Below, piece after piece: positions 55,140 to 56,844 of a stretch of 56,844 bases of DNA (position 1 is the first letter of the stretch; each line of letters starts with the position of its first letter). The translations under genes and the position numbers were made by a program. Source of the DNA: Vreelandella aquamarina (GTDB lineage Bacteria > Pseudomonadota > Gammaproteobacteria > Pseudomonadales > Halomonadaceae); assembly GCF_900110265.1 (NCBI RefSeq), contig NZ_FODB01000020.1, positions 1-56,844 of the forward strand, written 5' to 3'. The notes under the pieces were generated by a model. The model saw only the letters and a program-made list of their open reading frames with translations. It was not told the origin of the DNA and ran no database searches.

Positions 55140-55146
55140 TACAGCC

Positions 55147-55172
55147 TGCCGCCGCTCCTATGGGCGGCGGCA
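55147..55172. terminator. Hairpin between the deaminase and peroxidase genes
   Basis: Perfect 9-bp stem TGCCGCCGC/GCGGCGGCA with an 8-nt loop, between two convergent genes. It lacks a clear T-run on either strand, so it may act as a weak bidirectional terminator. Confidence 0.45.
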
Positions 55173-55179
55173 TAGTGCA

Positions 55180-56166
55180 TCAGGGTAGAGCGGGCACCTC
55201 GAAATCGGGCATTTCACCTGTCAGGGAGTGCAGAAATGCCGTGATGTTATCAATGGTGGGTTCGTCAAACTCACGTCCCAGCATTTCCTGGCCCATAATG
55301 GCCACGGCTTCTTCGAGCGTTTCGGTGGCACCATTGTTCATGTACGGGTAAGTGACGCCGACATTACGCAAGGTGGGGGTGCGGAAGCGGTACTTGTCTC
55401 TTTCTTCGCCGGTCACCACGTAGCGACCCAAATCTGTCGACCCCGGCACCTGAATGGCATGAAACTGACTGTCGGTAAAGTTGGCGCCGCGATGGCAGGC
55501 AATGCAGCCATTATCAACAAAAGCTACCATGCCGTTTTTCGCTTGTTCGCTAATCGCGTCCATGTCCCCTCTTAAATAGCGATCAAAGGGCGCATCCGGG
55601 GTGTTGAGCGTTCGCTGGAAAGCGGCTAATGCTTGTCCTAAATTATCAGCGTTGATCGGGTCTTCTTGATCAGGGTATGCGGCTGAAAATTTATCTTGGT
55701 ACCGTTCAAATTCAGCTAGGCGCTCCAAAGCATGCTCTAGCTGCATCGCCATCTCAACGTCTGCTTGGATGGGTCCTAATGCTTGTGCTTCAAGGTCGGG
55801 TTCTCTACCGTCCCAAAACTGTGCATCTAAAAATCCACTGTTGAGTACAGTGGGCGTATTGCGCTCGCCAACTTGGCCGTTATGGCCAACGGCGCGAGGT
55901 ATGCGGTCTGACCATCCCAACGCAGGGTTATGACAGGTGGCACAGCTAATAACCCCGCTAGAGGAAATGCGCGGTTCAAAGAACAGCATATTACCCAGCT
56001 CAACTTTTTCCTCTGTCTGGGAGTTAGTGGCAGGTAATGGTGGTAGGTGTGGTAAAGGCTCAAACCTCTGGCGATACTCATCTAGGCCATCGCTTGCCTG
56101 CGCTGCGCTAGCAGAAAGCAATAGAGTGGCGCCGAGCGCTGAAATCACTTCATATTTGTTACGCAT
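55180..56166 (-). CDS. Di-heme cytochrome c peroxidase family protein
   Basis: A 328-residue periplasmic protein. The signal peptide ends AAQA (about residue 24). The two heme-binding CXXCH motifs are CATCH (75-79) and CIACH (221-225). The GNMLFFEPRISSSG, WDGREPDLEAQALGPIQ, AFQRTLNTPDAPFDRYLRG and FRTPTLRNV blocks are those of bacterial CcpA/MauG relatives, which reduce hydrogen peroxide or act on protein substrates. Start at ATG 56166 with GAGGGA upstream. It is divergent from the rRNA operon. Confidence 0.9.
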   Translation of the reverse strand: MRNKYEVISALGATLLLSASAAQASDGLDEYRQRFEPLPHLPPLPATNSQTEEKVELGNMLFFEPRISSSGVISCATCHNPALGWSDRIPRAVGHNGQVGERNTPTVLNSGFLDAQFWDGREPDLEAQALGPIQADVEMAMQLEHALERLAEFERYQDKFSAAYPDQEDPINADNLGQALAAFQRTLNTPDAPFDRYLRGDMDAISEQAKNGMVAFVDNGCIACHRGANFTDSQFHAIQVPGSTDLGRYVVTGEERDKYRFRTPTLRNVGVTYPYMNNGATETLEEAVAIMGQEMLGREFDEPTIDNITAFLHSLTGEMPDFEVPALP

Positions 56167-56332
56167 AGTTCCCTCTCTCATCTGGCTCTTTTTTAACGAC
56201 ACGCCGACAATTAGCGGTGGTGTGACGTGAGTATTAGCTTAAAAAAGGGCCGATTCTGGAAGGTTGCGCTGGGTCAAATGTTAAGTCTTTATGTGAGGCT
56301 TTCTCGGTCAGAGTACTAATGCGAAAAAAGTG

Positions 56333-56360
56333 TTGACGCGCTGATTTAAATGCGTAAAAT
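56333..56360 (+). promoter_or_regulatory. rRNA operon promoter
   Basis: TTGACG (56333-56338), a 16-bp spacer and TAAAAT (56355-56360), followed by the GC-rich discriminator ACGCCC typical of stringently controlled promoters. The predicted start is near 56367. Confidence 0.75.
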
Positions 56361-56392
56361 ACGCCCATATCGAACGGCAACGCCCTTCGAAA

Positions 56393-56474
56393 AGCTCTTT
56401 AACAATTTGATCAGGTAATTCATGTGGGCGCTTGCCGATGAGGGTGATAAATCACCAATTATCAAGGCAAGCGC
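56393..56474 (+). other. rrn leader: boxA antiterminator and processing stem
   Basis: The boxA-like AGCTCTTTAACA (56393-56404) recruits Nus factors. It is followed by a hairpin GCGCTTGCC (56428-56436) with GGCAAGCGC (56466-56474) enclosing a small inner stem. This part of the pre-16S leader is involved in antitermination. Confidence 0.65.
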
Positions 56475-56575
56475 ACAAGAAAGATGTTCACATCTTTCAA
56501 ATTCGTTTGAACCTTGAGCCAAGTTTGATCCGCTTTTGTTGCCTTCGGGCAGCGAGTAAGGATCGCATTGATCTT

Positions 56576-56844
<269 letters not shown>

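Overview
The window looks like chromosomal DNA of a moderately halophilic gammaproteobacterium of the Halomonadaceae (Halomonas/Vreelandella type). The main support is the 16S rRNA 5' end at 56576-56844, whose V1 stem and following sequence read as Halomonas-like. Also consistent are the lexA-psrA-nagZ neighbourhood shared with pseudomonads, AcnB, MiaE, RhlE and CIO-type cytochrome bd. This assignment is from recall and was not checked by a database search. Almost every gene is an ordinary housekeeping gene; I see no prophage, CRISPR array or insertion sequence.

Layout. (1) 1-400: the 3' part of a group II intron with no reverse-transcriptase gene, ending just downstream of msrC. (2) 400-3750, minus strand: msrC, then the methionine importer operon metN-metI-metQ. 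The operon has a recognisable promoter, a SAM-II type riboswitch carrying an extra hairpin, and an intrinsic terminator. (3) 3990-11790, plus strand: riboflavin synthase, a cluster of base salvage and transport genes (purine permease, apt, gpt, ung, upp, uraA), then molybdopterin genes mobB, a moaC-moaD fusion and moaE. (4) 11800-19040: RNase J (minus), purU, a CbiM-like membrane protein, lexA (minus), psrA, a YkuD-fold peptidase without signal peptide, nagZ and hpt. (5) 19050-29660: ppsR and ppsA divergent, ggt, a membrane glycerophosphodiester phosphodiesterase, rraA and acnB. (6) 29660-34780: a 524-bp non-coding gap, miaE, and a 1304-residue multidomain regulator. (7) 34780-37260, minus: queC-queE-queD-ykgJ, all overlapping by 1 to 4 nt. 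(8) 37460-43040: SRPBCC protein, DedA-type membrane protein, DUF2789, asparaginase, an MFS carrier, an unknown protein and rhlE. (9) 43300-47010, minus: pqiABC, with pqiA broken by a C9 tract near its N-terminus. (10) 47100-56170: Na/Ca antiporter, cydABDC, an adenine/adenosine deaminase, and a di-heme peroxidase. (11) 56330-56844: rrn promoter, leader and the first ~270 nt of 16S rRNA, cut by the window end.

How the genes fit together. Purine and pyrimidine salvage is heavily represented: permease, apt, gpt, hpt, upp, uraA, deaminase and ung. One-carbon and methionine metabolism appear as SAM-controlled metNIQ, purU and msrC. Cell-wall recycling is suggested by nagZ next to a cytosolic YkuD enzyme. 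Respiration is served by cydABDC and the peroxidase, and tRNA modification by queCED and miaE.

Most notable observations: the SAM-II/terminator switch ahead of metN, the ORF-less group II intron, a duplicated QueD whose two halves seem to share one active site, the MoaC-MoaD fusion, the homopolymer frameshift in pqiA, and a structured leader ahead of the purine permease.
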